Assembly (NCBI GenBank): GCA_021773795.1
Contig: JAJFJT010000012.1
Location: forward strand, 124,001-188,000
Origin: Gammaproteobacteria bacterium
Lineage (GTDB): Bacteria; Pseudomonadota; Gammaproteobacteria; HK1
Length of the DNA stretch: 64,000 nucleotides
Reading direction: 5' to 3'
The position numbers and the translations under genes were made by a program. A model generated the notes under the pieces. That model was not told the DNA's origin. It saw nothing but the letters and a program-made list of their open reading frames with translations, and searched no databases. Shown one piece after another: positions 9,155-19,302 of this stretch; position 1 is the first letter of the stretch, and each line of letters opens with the position of its first letter.

Positions 9155-9289
9155 CAGTGCCGAGAATCGGCCTTCCGTTTGCTCATCCGGGCCTTGGGCA
9201 ACAGCTTTTTCAGTGCAGATTGTTGTTGTCGGCCGGGTGATAAGTGGAATGGATCCCCGCACAAAATCATGTGATTGACCGTAGTGTAA

Positions 9290-9315
9290 AGGCCGCTCCA
9301 TAGGTGGAGTGGCCT
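9290..9315 (+). promoter_or_regulatory. Leader hairpin just upstream of fimV
   Basis: aggccgctcca (9290-9300) pairs with tggagtggcct (9305-9315): an 11-bp stem with one G-U pair and a 4-base loop, ending 11 bases before the ACGGAGG ribosome site of fimV. No T tract follows, so it is more likely an mRNA leader structure or protein site than a terminator. Its function is not known. Confidence 0.5.
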
Positions 9316-9342
9316 GGTCCTAAAGACGGAGGTTGGGAACCG

Positions 9343-12300
9343 GTGATTAAGCGTATAACGGCGTTGGGTAGTGTCCTTTTGCTGAGCGCCTTGCCGGTCT
9401 GGGTCGGCGCTCTGGGGCTTGGGAACATCGACCTAAAATCGGGACTCAACCAACCCCTGGAAGCACGAATTCCACTGAGTTCGCTACAGGCCGGGGATCT
9501 CGAAAGTCTGCACGTAGGGCTTGCCGCCCCGGAGCACTTTCAGCGGGCCGGGGTCGATCGCCCGTTTTTTCTTGCCAAGCTCAAGTTTAGTGCGCAGACA
9601 GGGACCGATGGAACTTCTTTCATCAGGGTTTCCTCCCGGCAACAGGTTAGCGAGCCATTCCTTAATTTCCTCGTAGAGGTGAGTTGGCCCCGGGGACGGG
9701 TTATTCGGGAATATACCTTGCTACTGGATCCACCGGTTTACGGTGCTGCAATTTCCAGAGCGGTTAAGACAACGGTAGCGGCGGTTGCCAAGGCCCCGGC
9801 AGTGGCGAGTAAACCACTATCCCCCGCGGCTGCTCCGGTGGTGGCGGCTACCCCCGCTGCGTCATCTGCTGCCGTGCCTGTGGCCACTGGCGGCTCCTAC
9901 GGACCGACCACGCGTAAAGATACCCTGTGGTCTTTGGCCCGGCGTTTTCGCGGTGACCCGACGGTCAGCATCCAGCAGATGATGTTGGCCATATTGGGTG
10001 CAAATCCCGAGGCATTTTCCAAAAACAACATCAATACACTGCGTGCCGGAGTGGTGCTGCGGGTTCCAGGGAACTCGGACGTCGAGGCATTGAGCAAGCG
10101 CGAGGCACTCGCTGAGGTAAAGCGCCAAGAGATTGAGTGGCGGGAGATGCGCCAGGGGCAGGCTGCACGGGTAGCCAAGGCTCCTGTAGGCAAGCCGGTT
10201 GCCGGTGGTCAGGGGGTGGCAAAGAATGGTGTCGAAGCCAAGGCGGATGAGGCACGCCTGAAGCTGCTAAGCGCCGGGCAGGGAGCGGGTGCTGGTACCG
10301 CTGCCAAACCAGTCGCGGATGTGGCGGTTCTGCGTGACGAACTCAATGTTGCGCTGGAGGATGCAGATACCAAGCGCGTGGAAAATGAGAATCTGCAGAC
10401 CCGTCTTGCAGAAGCAGACGCCCTGATTGCCGATCTCAAGCGCCTGGTTGAACTGAAAGACGACAATATTTCGGCGCTGCAGAACAATATTGCCGAGTCA
10501 AGTACCGCCGTGGCAGTGGCCGAAGCGGCGCCGCCGCTGAAGGTGGCAGCGGTTGACCCTGCCACCCCCGACTCTCCTCCAGAAACTTTTCTTGACACTC
10601 TGCGAGATGCCTTGCCGGTGGATCCGGTTCTCCTTGGCGGGGGCATCGGTCTGTTGCTCCTTCTTGTTGGTGCCTCATCCTGGTTACGTCGGCGACGTGC
10701 TGGCAGTGCTGTTGCCGAGACTGTAGCTGAGCCGGTTTCCTCTGGGGACGTGACTGAATTAGCTGGCTTCGAGGAAGAACCAGAGGTGGCCGAGGCCGAA
10801 GTGCCTGCGGTTACAGACGAGTTGGCAGAGGTGACAGAGGCCGAGGCGGAGGAGTCTGCCCCGGTGGCAGAAGCTGCGACTGAGGAAGACCCACTGGCTG
10901 AGGTTAATGTTTATCTTGCCTATGAGCGTTTTGACCAAGCCGAGGATTTGGTGCGTGGTGCAGTTGAGAAATATCCGGAGCGTCACGAGTACAAACTTAA
11001 ACTGCTTGAAATTTTCTGTGCTGCGCGGAGTGTTGAGGCTTTTGAAACCACCGCAATGGCTTTGCAGGAGGCCGTTGGTGCCGACCATGCCTTGATGGAA
11101 AAGGCTCACGCCTGGTGGGCTGAGCTGTCACCAGAGCGTGCGCTCTTTGCGCCGCTTAGTGAGGAGACACCAGCAGAATTTTCAGAAACTCATGTTGGTG
11201 ATGCTGATAACGAGGCGGTTTTCGATGTCACTGAGGGTGATGAGGTCGCGGAAGGAATGAGCGACACCGTCAAGATGGATAGCACCGATTTTGACCTTGG
11301 TTTTGGGGAGGAGTCGGAGGCTGTGGAAGGGACGGAAGAATCCCTGGCGGCAGCTACCAATAGTGACCTGGATTTTGACCTTGGCTTTGGTGAGGAAGCT
11401 GAAGACGGGGGGCAGGATACAGCGGAACAAGATCCCGTGGGTTCTGACAGTGTGGTGGATTTCGATCTCGGTTTTGAGATGGACGCCGGTGAGGCCGAAG
11501 ATAGTGCTGCCGAGGCTTCGCTGCCAGGCTCAGACAGTGATGTGGATTTTGACCTTGGGGCTGCCTCTGATGAGTCGTTGGAGATTGCCACTGCAGCGAC
11601 TGACGATGAAGGACTCGACGTTGTACTGGGTGAGGCAGAGGGTGATGGCAGTATAAGCCTGGATGATGAGCCGGTAGCAGAAGTGCTTGAGGTTGAGGCT
11701 GCTGAAGTGGCGGGGGATGTTGAAGGGGGATTGCTGGATACCGTCGTCCTGGACGAAGCAGAGGACACCAATGAATCGGGAGCGGAAGATGAGACCACTG
11801 AAGTTGTGGAATTGGAACCCGATAGTGACTTCGCGGCCCTTTTCGAAGAAGAGGCACCTGCCGGGGATACCGGTCCGGATGATGAGCCCGTAGCAGAATC
11901 GCTGGAAGTCGAGGCTTCTGAAGTAACGGAGTTTGACGGGGGGCTGGACCTCGTCCTGGATGAAGTAGAGAGCACCAGTGAATCAGGGTTGGAAGATGAG
12001 ACAGCTGAGGCTGAGGAATTGGAAACCGATAGTGACTTCGCGGCACTTTTTGAAGAAGAGGCACCTGCTGAGGACACCGGCCTGGATTTTGATCTGGGTG
12101 AAGGATCTGAAGTAGCGGATACCATTGTGATGGAAGTTCCCATGGAGGTGGATGAGCCAATGGTTTCGGCTGACGACACCGCGGTGGCAGGCGAGTTGCC
12201 GGAGGTGGACGATGATCTCGCGGCCCTGTTTGAATCCGATGAAGAAAGTGCACCAGTGAGTGATGAGGTTACAGCTGCTGCCCCTGAAAGTGAGGAGGCG

Positions 12301-12759
12301 GGAGCGGAGGACGATGGATTGGCGTCATTGTTTGATGTGGAGTCTTCAGATGATGGTGATGACAGTCTCGAGCTTGAACCGGATGTAGCTGATTCCGAGG
12401 GGGAGACAGACACTGATTTTGGCGCGCTGTCTGAGGAAGATAGCCCGGCCGAGGATTCAGCTTTAGATCTCGACCTGTCTGAAGCAGATGATAAAGGCGA
12501 GGACGCATCTGCTGACTTTGAATCAACCCAATATGCGCTGCAGGACGCCCCGGCGGCGGATACAGCTTCGGTTTCAGCGGATGAAGATCTCAGTATTCCC
12601 ATGGATGAAACCCAGGCAAAACTTGATCTGGCTCAGGCCTACGTGGATTCTGATGATCAGGAGGGCGGGCGTGGCATCCTTGAAGAGATTCTGGCGGAAG
12701 GGAATGAAACCCAGAAGCAAGAGGCCCAGGCGCTACTTGATCAGATGGCGGGTGGTTGA
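9343..12759 (+). CDS. fimV: FimV/HubP-like polar hub protein
   Basis: Large inner-membrane protein with periplasmic peptidoglycan-binding and cytoplasmic acidic parts; in pseudomonads and vibrios such proteins organise the cell pole and support type IV pili. GTG 9343 is preceded by ACGGAGG (9327-9333) and starts a signal sequence (ALGSVLLLSALPVWVGA). Then come the FimV N-terminal domain (LGLGNIDLKSGLNQPLEARI), a LysM-like segment (about 190-250, DTLWSLARRFRGDPTVS), a coiled coil (about 330-385), one membrane helix (about 430, LLGGGIGLLLLLVGASSWL) and a long Asp/Glu-rich tail with repeated DFDLGF words and a tandem duplication of about 70 residues (DNA 11662-12084). The extreme C-terminus (KLDLAQAYVDSDDQEGGRGI) is the conserved FimV C-terminal domain. 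1138 residues. Confidence 0.93.
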   Translation: MIKRITALGSVLLLSALPVWVGALGLGNIDLKSGLNQPLEARIPLSSLQAGDLESLHVGLAAPEHFQRAGVDRPFFLAKLKFSAQTGTDGTSFIRVSSRQQVSEPFLNFLVEVSWPRGRVIREYTLLLDPPVYGAAISRAVKTTVAAVAKAPAVASKPLSPAAAPVVAATPAASSAAVPVATGGSYGPTTRKDTLWSLARRFRGDPTVSIQQMMLAILGANPEAFSKNNINTLRAGVVLRVPGNSDVEALSKREALAEVKRQEIEWREMRQGQAARVAKAPVGKPVAGGQGVAKNGVEAKADEARLKLLSAGQGAGAGTAAKPVADVAVLRDELNVALEDADTKRVENENLQTRLAEADALIADLKRLVELKDDNISALQNNIAESSTAVAVAEAAPPLKVAAVDPATPDSPPETFLDTLRDALPVDPVLLGGGIGLLLLLVGASSWLRRRRAGSAVAETVAEPVSSGDVTELAGFEEEPEVAEAEVPAVTDELAEVTEAEAEESAPVAEAATEEDPLAEVNVYLAYERFDQAEDLVRGAVEKYPERHEYKLKLLEIFCAARSVEAFETTAMALQEAVGADHALMEKAHAWWAELSPERALFAPLSEETPAEFSETHVGDADNEAVFDVTEGDEVAEGMSDTVKMDSTDFDLGFGEESEAVEGTEESLAAATNSDLDFDLGFGEEAEDGGQDTAEQDPVGSDSVVDFDLGFEMDAGEAEDSAAEASLPGSDSDVDFDLGAASDESLEIATAATDDEGLDVVLGEAEGDGSISLDDEPVAEVLEVEAAEVAGDVEGGLLDTVVLDEAEDTNESGAEDETTEVVELEPDSDFAALFEEEAPAGDTGPDDEPVAESLEVEASEVTEFDGGLDLVLDEVESTSESGLEDETAEAEELETDSDFAALFEEEAPAEDTGLDFDLGEGSEVADTIVMEVPMEVDEPMVSADDTAVAGELPEVDDDLAALFESDEESAPVSDEVTAAAPESEEAGAEDDGLASLFDVESSDDGDDSLELEPDVADSEGETDTDFGALSEEDSPAEDSALDLDLSEADDKGEDASADFESTQYALQDAPAADTASVSADEDLSIPMDETQAKLDLAQAYVDSDDQEGGRGILEEILAEGNETQKQEAQALLDQMAGG
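11662..12084 (+). repeat. Tandem intragenic duplication in fimV acidic tail
   Basis: Two consecutive in-frame copies, 11662-11877 and 11878-12084, both begin with gatgatgagcc and encode DDEPVAE...LEVEA...EV and end with DSDFAALFEEEAPA. About 72 and 69 codons. The copies differ at many positions, so the duplication is not recent. Shorter DFDLGFGEE-type units precede it. Confidence 0.8.
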
Positions 12760-12845
12760 GGGATCGGTTGTTGGCTACTGCCAGGCGGGGCGAGAACTCC
12801 AGGTCTGGTCACTGATTCTTTAAGGAACTTCCGTCAATCTGCTGT

Positions 12846-13634
12846 GTGTATCCAGTGAATCGATATGCGCTAGGCGTTGAGTACGATGGTAGCCATTTCC
12901 ATGGCTGGGAGACCCAGTCAAATGGGTATACCGTACAGACCTGTATCGAGGCCGCTCTGTCCCAGGTTGCCGCCCACCCCATAAAAACCATTTGTGCCGG
13001 GCGCACTGACGCTGGGGTGCATGCCGTTTCTCAGGTCATTCATTTTGATAGTCTGGTGACGCGCAAATCCGCAGCGTGGGTGTTGGGGAGTAATACCCAT
13101 TTACCGCATCACGTGCGGGTACTCTGGGCGCGGCCGGTAGCGGATGATTTCCATGCGCGTTTCAGTGCGCGCAGTCGCCATTATCGCTATGTGATATCGA
13201 ATCGCCCCATCCGTCCTGCACTACTGAATCGGCAACTGTCCTGGGAGTATCGACCCCTTAATGTGGAGAGCATGGGGATGGGTGCCGCTTACCTGCTGGG
13301 CAAACATGACTTTTCCTCCTTTCGTTCTTCGCGTTGCCAGGCTCGCCATGCGGTGAGAACCTTGCACCGCTTGGATGTCGAACGCCACGGCGAGTTAGTT
13401 TGCCTGAATGTGGTGGCTAACGGATTCTTGCACCACATGGTGCGTAATCTCGCCGGTGTGCTCATGAGTATCGGTGCGGGGGAGCGCGACCCGCGTTGGG
13501 CGCAGGCGGTGTTGGAGGCGCGGGACCGGTGTCAGGGGGGCAAGATGGCTTCCCCTAACGGGCTTTATTTTATGGGGGTAGAGTATCCGGATGAATACGC
13601 CATACCCAGGGTTCCCCCTCCCCAATGGGTCTGA
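12846..13634 (+). CDS. truA: tRNA pseudouridine(38-40) synthase
   Basis: Modifies uridines in the anticodon stem-loop. The 262-residue product has the TruA opening YALGVEYDGSHFHGWETQ, the catalytic Asp in AGRTDAGVHAVSQVIHFD (about residue 60), and HDFSSFRSS and HHMVRNLAGVLM further on. The start is a GTG; a second GTG at 12855 is equally possible, and no strong ribosome site decides. It follows fimV by 86 bases and precedes trpF, as in pseudomonads. Confidence 0.95.
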   Translation: MYPVNRYALGVEYDGSHFHGWETQSNGYTVQTCIEAALSQVAAHPIKTICAGRTDAGVHAVSQVIHFDSLVTRKSAAWVLGSNTHLPHHVRVLWARPVADDFHARFSARSRHYRYVISNRPIRPALLNRQLSWEYRPLNVESMGMGAAYLLGKHDFSSFRSSRCQARHAVRTLHRLDVERHGELVCLNVVANGFLHHMVRNLAGVLMSIGAGERDPRWAQAVLEARDRCQGGKMASPNGLYFMGVEYPDEYAIPRVPPPQWV

Positions 13635-13667
13635 TAGTCTGCCGCTCTTTCGCCGGACTAAAGTGAC

Positions 13668-14330
13668 ATGCCGGGGGTCAAAATGAATATGAAAGAGGCC
13701 CCCAAACGGCGAACGGGGATCAAAATCTGTGGCATAACCCGCAGATCGGATGCCATGGTCGCGGCGGAACTCGGGGCGGATGCCATTGGTTTGGTATTCT
13801 ATCCACCCAGTCCTCGGGCAGTGACTATCGAACAGGCCCGCGAGCTGGTGCTGGATCTGCCGCCGTTTCTCAGCCTCGTTGCCCTGTTCGTCAATGCCGA
13901 GCCGGCTTATATACGCCAGGTATTGGACGCCTTGCCCATTCATCTCCTGCAGTTTCACGGGGATGAAAATCCGGCCGTTTGTGAGGATTGGGGGCGGCCT
14001 TATATCAAGGCGGTGGGGGTTAGTGAGGAAATCGACCTTGCCATCTGTTCCCGGCGTTACCGGCGGGCCAGTGCGCTGTTGCTGGACACCCCGGCGGGTA
14101 CGGCGCGTGGGGGTAGTGGAAAGTGTTTTGATTGGGGGTTGGTGCCGGAAAATATTGCTAAGCCACTGGTGCTTGCGGGGGGGCTGAATGTGGACAATGT
14201 GGGCGATGCCATCCGTCGACTACATCCCGCCGCGGTCGATGTGAGCAGTGGGGTGGAATTAACCAAGGGCATCAAGGACGCAAAAAAAATAGCGGCGTTT
14301 ATTCGCCAGGTAAATGATAGTGAGACATGA
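13668..14330 (+). CDS. trpF: Phosphoribosylanthranilate isomerase
   Basis: Third-step isomerase of tryptophan synthesis, a TIM barrel. Motifs: [20 protein letters not shown] at the start, [26 protein letters not shown]...[21 protein letters not shown] and VDVSSGVE. The start could be ATG 13668 or ATG 13683, the latter having a GGGGGTC at better distance. Its stop overlaps the trpB start (ATGA), so trpF, trpB and trpA are translationally coupled. Confidence 0.95.
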   Translation: MPGVKMNMKEAPKRRTGIKICGITRRSDAMVAAELGADAIGLVFYPPSPRAVTIEQARELVLDLPPFLSLVALFVNAEPAYIRQVLDALPIHLLQFHGDENPAVCEDWGRPYIKAVGVSEEIDLAICSRRYRRASALLLDTPAGTARGGSGKCFDWGLVPENIAKPLVLAGGLNVDNVGDAIRRLHPAAVDVSSGVELTKGIKDAKKIAAFIRQVNDSET

Positions 14331-15547
14331 ATAAAGACCAGCACCAGACCATCATTGGTAGTCAGCCCGATTCCCGTGGCCACTTTGGCCCCTACGGTGG
14401 CATCTTCGCCTCCGAGACCCTCATGGCTGCCCTGGAGGAACTGCGGCAAGCCTATGAGCATTATCTCCAGGACCCTGCCTTTATTGCGGAGCTGGACGAC
14501 GATTTGCGGCATTACGTCGGTCGGCCTTCACCGCTTTATTTCGCTGAGCGTTGGAGTGAGCGTGTTGGCGGGGCGCGTCTTTATCTGAAACGCGAGGATC
14601 TCAATCACACGGGTGCCCATAAAATTAATAATACGGTGGGTCAGGCCTTGTTGGCCAAGCGCATGGGCAAGCGCCGTATTATTGCCGAGACCGGTGCCGG
14701 GCAGCACGGTGTCGCGACCGCGACGGTGGCGGCTCGTCTGGGCCTGGAGTGTGTGGTTTATATGGGCGTGGAGGATATCCAGCGCCAGGCCATTAACGTG
14801 TATCGCATGAAACTCCTCGGTGCCCGGGTGGTGGGGGTGACATCGGGTTCTCGTACCCTCAAGGATGCACTTAATGAGGCCATGCGTGACTGGGTTACCC
14901 ACGTGGATGACACTTTCTACATCATTGGCACGGTGGCCGGGCCTCATCCTTACCCGGCTATGGTGCGGGACTTTCAAGCCATCATCGGCCGTGAGGCGCG
15001 TGCCCAGATCCTGGATCAGGCGGGTCGTTTGCCGGATGCCCTGGTGGCCTGCGTTGGCGGTGGTTCCAATGCCATGGGGTTGTTCTATCCATTTTTGGAT
15101 GATGCTGAGGTCGCCCTGCATGGTGTGGAAGGGGGGGGTGAGGGACTGAAAACGGGCCATCATGCCGCGCCCTTGTGCAAGGGCCGGGTTGGGGTGTTGC
15201 ATGGTAATCGGACCTATCTGATGGAGAATGAGGATGGCCAGATCAACGCCACCCATTCCATTTCCGCTGGTCTTGACTATCCTGGGGTTGGCCCCGAGCA
15301 CGCGTGGTTGAAGGATAGCGGGCGCGCGACTTACCACGCGGCGACCGATGATGAAGCCCTGTCTGCCTTCCATGAACTGACCCGCATTGAGGGCATCATG
15401 CCGGCACTGGAATCGAGCCATGCGCTTGCCTATGGTGCCAAGCTGGCGCGGCAGATGACGCCGGAGAACATCATCATCGTTAATCTTTCTGGTCGTGGTG
15501 ACAAGGATATTCATACCGTTGCCGAGATCGAGGGGATGACGCTGTGA
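14327..15547 (+). CDS. trpB: Tryptophan synthase beta chain
   Basis: Condenses indole and serine with PLP. 406 residues. The PLP lysine is in [10 protein letters not shown] (about residue 95), the phosphate-binding glycine loop is GGGSNAMG (about 245), and [17 protein letters not shown] is present. The start overlaps trpF and the end overlaps trpA, each by 4 bases. Confidence 0.97.
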   Translation: MNKDQHQTIIGSQPDSRGHFGPYGGIFASETLMAALEELRQAYEHYLQDPAFIAELDDDLRHYVGRPSPLYFAERWSERVGGARLYLKREDLNHTGAHKINNTVGQALLAKRMGKRRIIAETGAGQHGVATATVAARLGLECVVYMGVEDIQRQAINVYRMKLLGARVVGVTSGSRTLKDALNEAMRDWVTHVDDTFYIIGTVAGPHPYPAMVRDFQAIIGREARAQILDQAGRLPDALVACVGGGSNAMGLFYPFLDDAEVALHGVEGGGEGLKTGHHAAPLCKGRVGVLHGNRTYLMENEDGQINATHSISAGLDYPGVGPEHAWLKDSGRATYHAATDDEALSAFHELTRIEGIMPALESSHALAYGAKLARQMTPENIIIVNLSGRGDKDIHTVAEIEGMTL

Positions 15548-16353
15548 GCCGTATCAGTCGACGTTTTGATGAATTGAAGCAGAACAGCCGGCGAGCATTG
15601 ATTCCTTTCGTTACTGCGGGTGATCCTAATCCGGCGGTGACCGTTCCCTTGTTACATAAAATGGTGGCGGCGGGGGCCGATGTATTGGAGTTGGGCGTGC
15701 CTTTTTCCGATCCCATGGCCGACGGCCCGGTCATTCAGCGGGCCAGCGAGCGTGCCTTGGCACAGGGGATTTGTCTGCACCGTGTATTGGAGATGGTCAG
15801 CGAGTTTCGTGAGCGCGATGATGAAACACCGGTGGTGCTCATGGGCTATCTGAATCCCTATGAGGCCATGGGTTATGAGGCCTTTGCCGAGGCTGCGGGT
15901 GCAGCCGGGGTGGATGGTGTTTTGACTGTCGATCTGCCACCAGAGGAAGCGGATGGATTTGTCCACGCCCTGGATGCTGTTGATATCGATCCGATTTTTC
16001 TCATTGCTCCCACTACGACACCACAGCGGGTTGCGGCAATCTGTGCTCGGGCACGTGGATTTGTCTACTATGTTTCGTTGAAGGGTGTGACTGGAAGCCA
16101 GATGGCGGATGTTGATTCAATTGCGGAAAAAGTTGCGGAGATAAAGGCCCATACCCGGTTGCCGGTGGGGGTCGGATTTGGTATTCGCGATGGCGCCTCG
16201 GCGGCGCGGGTTGCCCAGGTGAGTGATGCCGTGGTTATCGGTAGTATTCTGGTGCAGCAGCTCGAGGCATTAGAACAAAAGCCGGAAGAGATTTCTCACA
16301 AAGTGCCAGCTCTGGTGGCTGAAATTCGAGCCGCCATGGATGCCGTCAGCTAG
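15544..16353 (+). CDS. trpA: Tryptophan synthase alpha chain
   Basis: Cleaves indole-3-glycerol phosphate. 269 residues. Family motifs: FVTAGDPNP, the catalytic Glu in [18 protein letters not shown] (about residue 50), the catalytic Asp in [21 protein letters not shown] and GFGIRDG. GTG start overlaps the end of trpB. Its TAG stop lies at the exact edge of the palindromic repeat element at 16352-16516, which separates trpA from accD. Confidence 0.97.
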   Translation: MSRISRRFDELKQNSRRALIPFVTAGDPNPAVTVPLLHKMVAAGADVLELGVPFSDPMADGPVIQRASERALAQGICLHRVLEMVSEFRERDDETPVVLMGYLNPYEAMGYEAFAEAAGAAGVDGVLTVDLPPEEADGFVHALDAVDIDPIFLIAPTTTPQRVAAICARARGFVYYVSLKGVTGSQMADVDSIAEKVAEIKAHTRLPVGVGFGIRDGASAARVAQVSDAVVIGSILVQQLEALEQKPEEISHKVPALVAEIRAAMDAVS

Positions 16354-16516
16354 GGAGTTTGTCGGACTTAGGACTGCTCTGCTGCGGAAAAGCCCTATTG
16401 GCCATATTTCGCGCTCTTTTTCGTCTAATAGACTGACTATTATCCTTAAATGACCGAAAAATCTATCTCAAAATGGCTTTCCCTCGCTACGAGCGCCTAA
16501 GCCCGATAGGCTCCTA
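16352..16516 (+). mobile_element. Palindromic MITE-like element, copy A
   Basis: About 165 bases filling most of the trpA-accD gap. Its reverse complement matches the element at 38085-38247 over its length, including ctgctaggagcct, taggcgct, cgaggga, cattttgag, tttcggtcattt and ttccgcagcag. Ends are imperfect inverted repeats (agggagtttgtcgga at left; ataggctcct at right). It holds a 16-codon frame at 16450-16500 beginning MTEKSISKWLSLATSA. No transposase; presumably moved by one in trans. Confidence 0.75.
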
Positions 16517-16544
16517 GCAGACTCCCAACCTAACAGGGTGATTT

Positions 16545-17405
16545 ATGAACTGGTTTGAAAAATTATTGCCGGACCGGATTCGTCTTCAGGGGCGGAGCAA
16601 GCGGAATATCCCGGAGGGGCTGTGGACCAAGTGTCCTGCCTGTAGTGGGGTGCTGTATCGGGCCGAATTGGAGCGTAATGCCGAAGTTTGCCCTAAGTGT
16701 GACCACCATATTCGTCTCGCCGCACGCCGCCGTCTCGAGCTATTTTTGGATCCGGAGCCCAGGGTGGAGATCGGTGCCGAGATTAGGCCCGTTGATCCAC
16801 TAAAATTTCGTGATAGTCGGCGCTACCGTGAGCGTTTGTCGCAAGCGCAAAAGAGCACCGGAGAAAAGGACGCGCTGGTGGTGATCATGGGGCGGGTACT
16901 CAGCGTGCCGGTGGTTGCAGCGGCCTTTGAGTTTGGCTTTATGGGCGGTTCCATGGGCTCCGTCGTGGGTGAACGCTTCGTGCAGGCGGTAGACCGCTGC
17001 ATAGAGGATGGCTTGCCCTTGATTTGTTTCTCTGCCAGTGGCGGTGCCCGCATGCAGGAAGGGCTGTTATCGTTGATGCAGATGGCCAAAACCAGTGCCG
17101 CTTTACGTCGCCTCGGTGAACACAAACTTCCCTTTATCTCGGTGCTAACCGATCCCACCATGGGCGGAGTTTCTGCCAGCTTGGCGATGCTTGGAGATAT
17201 TAATATTGCAGAGCCCAATGCCCTGATTGGATTCGCCGGCCCACGAGTGATCGAGCAAACCGTGCGCGAAACTTTGCCAGAGGGCTTTCAACGCAGTGAA
17301 TTTCTCCTTGAGCATGGCGTCGTTGATATGATTGTTTCCCGTGCAGAACTGCGGGAACGTATTGCGGCCCTGTTTTCCATGCTTACCCACCAGCCAGCCG
17401 CCTGA
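16545..17405 (+). CDS. accD: Acetyl-CoA carboxylase carboxyltransferase subunit beta
   Basis: Beta half of the carboxyltransferase that makes malonyl-CoA. 286 residues. The N-terminal zinc ribbon is [13 protein letters not shown]...CPKCDHH (about residues 28-52). The crotonase-like core shows [28 protein letters not shown] and [23 protein letters not shown] start, and folC follows 36 bases later, the order seen in many gammaproteobacteria. Confidence 0.97.
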   Translation: MNWFEKLLPDRIRLQGRSKRNIPEGLWTKCPACSGVLYRAELERNAEVCPKCDHHIRLAARRRLELFLDPEPRVEIGAEIRPVDPLKFRDSRRYRERLSQAQKSTGEKDALVVIMGRVLSVPVVAAAFEFGFMGGSMGSVVGERFVQAVDRCIEDGLPLICFSASGGARMQEGLLSLMQMAKTSAALRRLGEHKLPFISVLTDPTMGGVSASLAMLGDINIAEPNALIGFAGPRVIEQTVRETLPEGFQRSEFLLEHGVVDMIVSRAELRERIAALFSMLTHQPAA

Positions 17406-17440
17406 CCACGCCCGCCTCAACAAATAGGCCAGACCACCCT

Positions 17441-18718
17441 GTGGAACAGCATGGCTGGGGGCTTAACGACTGGCTGGCGTGGCAAGAAAGGCTGCATCCG
17501 CGCAGCATAGATCTCGGGCTGGAGCGCTGTCAGCGGGTAATACCGGCTATGGCTTGGCCTTCAGCACTCCCTTTTCCCGTCATCTCGGTTGCTGGTACCA
17601 ATGGCAAGGGTTCATCCGTGGCCATGCTGGAGGCTATTTTTGGGGCTGCGGGTTTTCGCACCGGCGCCTATACCTCGCCGCATCTGCTGCACTATAACGA
17701 GCGCATTCGCATTGCCGGCACCCCGGCGTCCGACGAGACTTTGATTGCCGCCTTTGAAAAACTTGAATCGGCACGCGCTGACACTAGCCTCAGCTATTTT
17801 GAATTTGGCACGCTCGCGGCCATGGAGATCTTTCTGGATGAGGGTGTAGATGCAGCCATTTTAGAGGTGGGTCTGGGCGGACGTCTGGATGCGGTGAACC
17901 TGTTTCCCGCGGACGTGGCTCTGGTTACCAATATTGCTCTGGATCACACAGAGTGGCTGGGGGCGGATCGCGAGGCCATAGGTCGGGAGAAAGCGGGGAT
18001 TTTTCGCCGCCATCATCCGGCTGTTGTCGGTGAAGCTTCTCCTCCTGCGAGCCTGGGGCAGTATGCGCAACAAATTGGTGCTCCCTTGTACCGCTTGGGG
18101 CAGGAATACAAGTATCGTCGTAGCGGCCCCACCCGTTGGTCTTGGCAGGGGCCGGATCGTGACCTTGAAGACTTGCCTTTGCCGGCTTTGAGCGGTGAGT
18201 TTCAGTTAGACAATGCGGCGGCGGTATTGATGGTGCTGGACAGACTGGCCCCGCAGCTCCCTGTCTCGCCAAAGGTGATGCGACAGGGGCTCACAGGCAT
18301 TCAGTTGCCGGGGCGTTTTCAGGTGCTCAAGAGTGCCTCGATAGAATGTATCGTCGATGTTGCTCATAATCCTGCTGCGGCCACGGTGTTGGCCAAAAAT
18401 CTTGGGCAGCGGGCCTGCAAGGGCCGTACCCTGGCGGTGGTGGGCATGCTTGCAGACAAGGCGATTAGCGAGGTTCTTTCCATAATGACCCCCGTTATTG
18501 ACAGTTGGTATCTCGGAGGCATTGAAGCACCGCGTGGCGCGAACAGTGAGATGCTGGTGGCGGCACTGGGGACGGTGGATACGGATAAGCTCTGTCGCCC
18601 CGTTGCTAGCGTGGAAATGGCTTATCAGGTGGCGTTGGCCGACGCTGGGCCCAATGATCGAATTATCGCCTTCGGTTCTTTCCTGACTGTCGGCACCATA
18701 TTGCAGCTTGCAAGTTGA
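17441..18718 (+). CDS. folC: Bifunctional folylpolyglutamate/dihydrofolate synthase
   Basis: Adds glutamate to dihydropteroate and to folates. 425 residues. P-loop SVAGTNGKGSSVAMLE near residue 50, the Mur-ligase-like TSPHLLHYNERIRIAG, EVGLGGRLDAVNL and NIALDHTEWLG follow, then the C-terminal domain with VDVAHNPAAA. GTG 17441 is the first standard start; the frame stays open upstream to the accD stop, and the extra residues read [15 protein letters not shown], so the true start is not certain. Confidence 0.94.
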   Translation: MEQHGWGLNDWLAWQERLHPRSIDLGLERCQRVIPAMAWPSALPFPVISVAGTNGKGSSVAMLEAIFGAAGFRTGAYTSPHLLHYNERIRIAGTPASDETLIAAFEKLESARADTSLSYFEFGTLAAMEIFLDEGVDAAILEVGLGGRLDAVNLFPADVALVTNIALDHTEWLGADREAIGREKAGIFRRHHPAVVGEASPPASLGQYAQQIGAPLYRLGQEYKYRRSGPTRWSWQGPDRDLEDLPLPALSGEFQLDNAAAVLMVLDRLAPQLPVSPKVMRQGLTGIQLPGRFQVLKSASIECIVDVAHNPAAATVLAKNLGQRACKGRTLAVVGMLADKAISEVLSIMTPVIDSWYLGGIEAPRGANSEMLVAALGTVDTDKLCRPVASVEMAYQVALADAGPNDRIIAFGSFLTVGTILQLAS

Positions 18719-18742
18719 GCCTATCCACCGGACACTTTTCCC

Positions 18743-19285
18743 ATGGATGAGCAACTGAAACGACGTCTGGTGGGCGCGGTGGTGCTGGTATCCCTCGGGG
18801 TGATCTTTATCCCCATGTTACTGGAGGGGCCGTCAGGGTCCGGGAACCACCAAAAGGTCGCGGAGATCCCTCCTCCACCGGCAAGTGATTTTATCTCGCG
18901 CATCGTGCCGCTGGGGAAAGTACTCAAGAGCGATGTACATACAACTCTCAAGCAATCCCTGGTGAAGCTGGAAAGCAAGGGAAACGCTGCACAGTCAGCA
19001 GATGCAGGGAGCCCTGCGGCCAAGAAAAGTCAGCAACGTCTGGGCCTTTCGGCCTGGGCGGTGCAACTGGGAAGCTTCGCCTCGGAAGCCAACGCCCTGG
19101 CTCTTAGGAACCGCTTGCAGAAAAAGGGTTATGCCGCCTTTAGCGAGCGCGTCGCCACTAAATCAGGCTCGGTAATGCGAATTTATGTGGGCCCCGAGTT
19201 GCTGCAGAAAAACGCCGAGAAGATTCAGCGCAAGCTCAAGAAAGAGGTCAGGCTGGAGGGCATAGTCCGGCGCTATCCTGGCTAA
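18743..19285 (+). CDS. dedD: SPOR-domain protein, DedD-like
   Basis: Cell-division protein of the DedD type. 180 residues: short cytoplasmic basic N-terminus, one membrane helix (about 9-28, LVGAVVLVSLGVIFIPMLL), a linker, and a C-terminal SPOR domain (about 105-180; WAVQLGSFASEANALALRNR, VMRIYVGPE) that binds denuded septal peptidoglycan. In related genomes the next genes are cvpA and purF; here a minus-strand stator operon lies between. Confidence 0.87.
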   Translation: MDEQLKRRLVGAVVLVSLGVIFIPMLLEGPSGSGNHQKVAEIPPPPASDFISRIVPLGKVLKSDVHTTLKQSLVKLESKGNAAQSADAGSPAAKKSQQRLGLSAWAVQLGSFASEANALALRNRLQKKGYAAFSERVATKSGSVMRIYVGPELLQKNAEKIQRKLKKEVRLEGIVRRYPG

Positions 19286-19302
19286 CGGCCTGTTAGCAAC
19301 GG

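Noticed and set aside
11190-12602. Long Ser-rich frame on the minus strand
   Set aside because: It is the mirror of the Asp/Glu-rich tail of fimV (GAN/GAR codons read as Ser/Leu on the other strand). No independent support.
14528-15514. Minus-strand frame opposite trpB
   Set aside because: Shadow of a highly conserved gene in GC-rich sequence.
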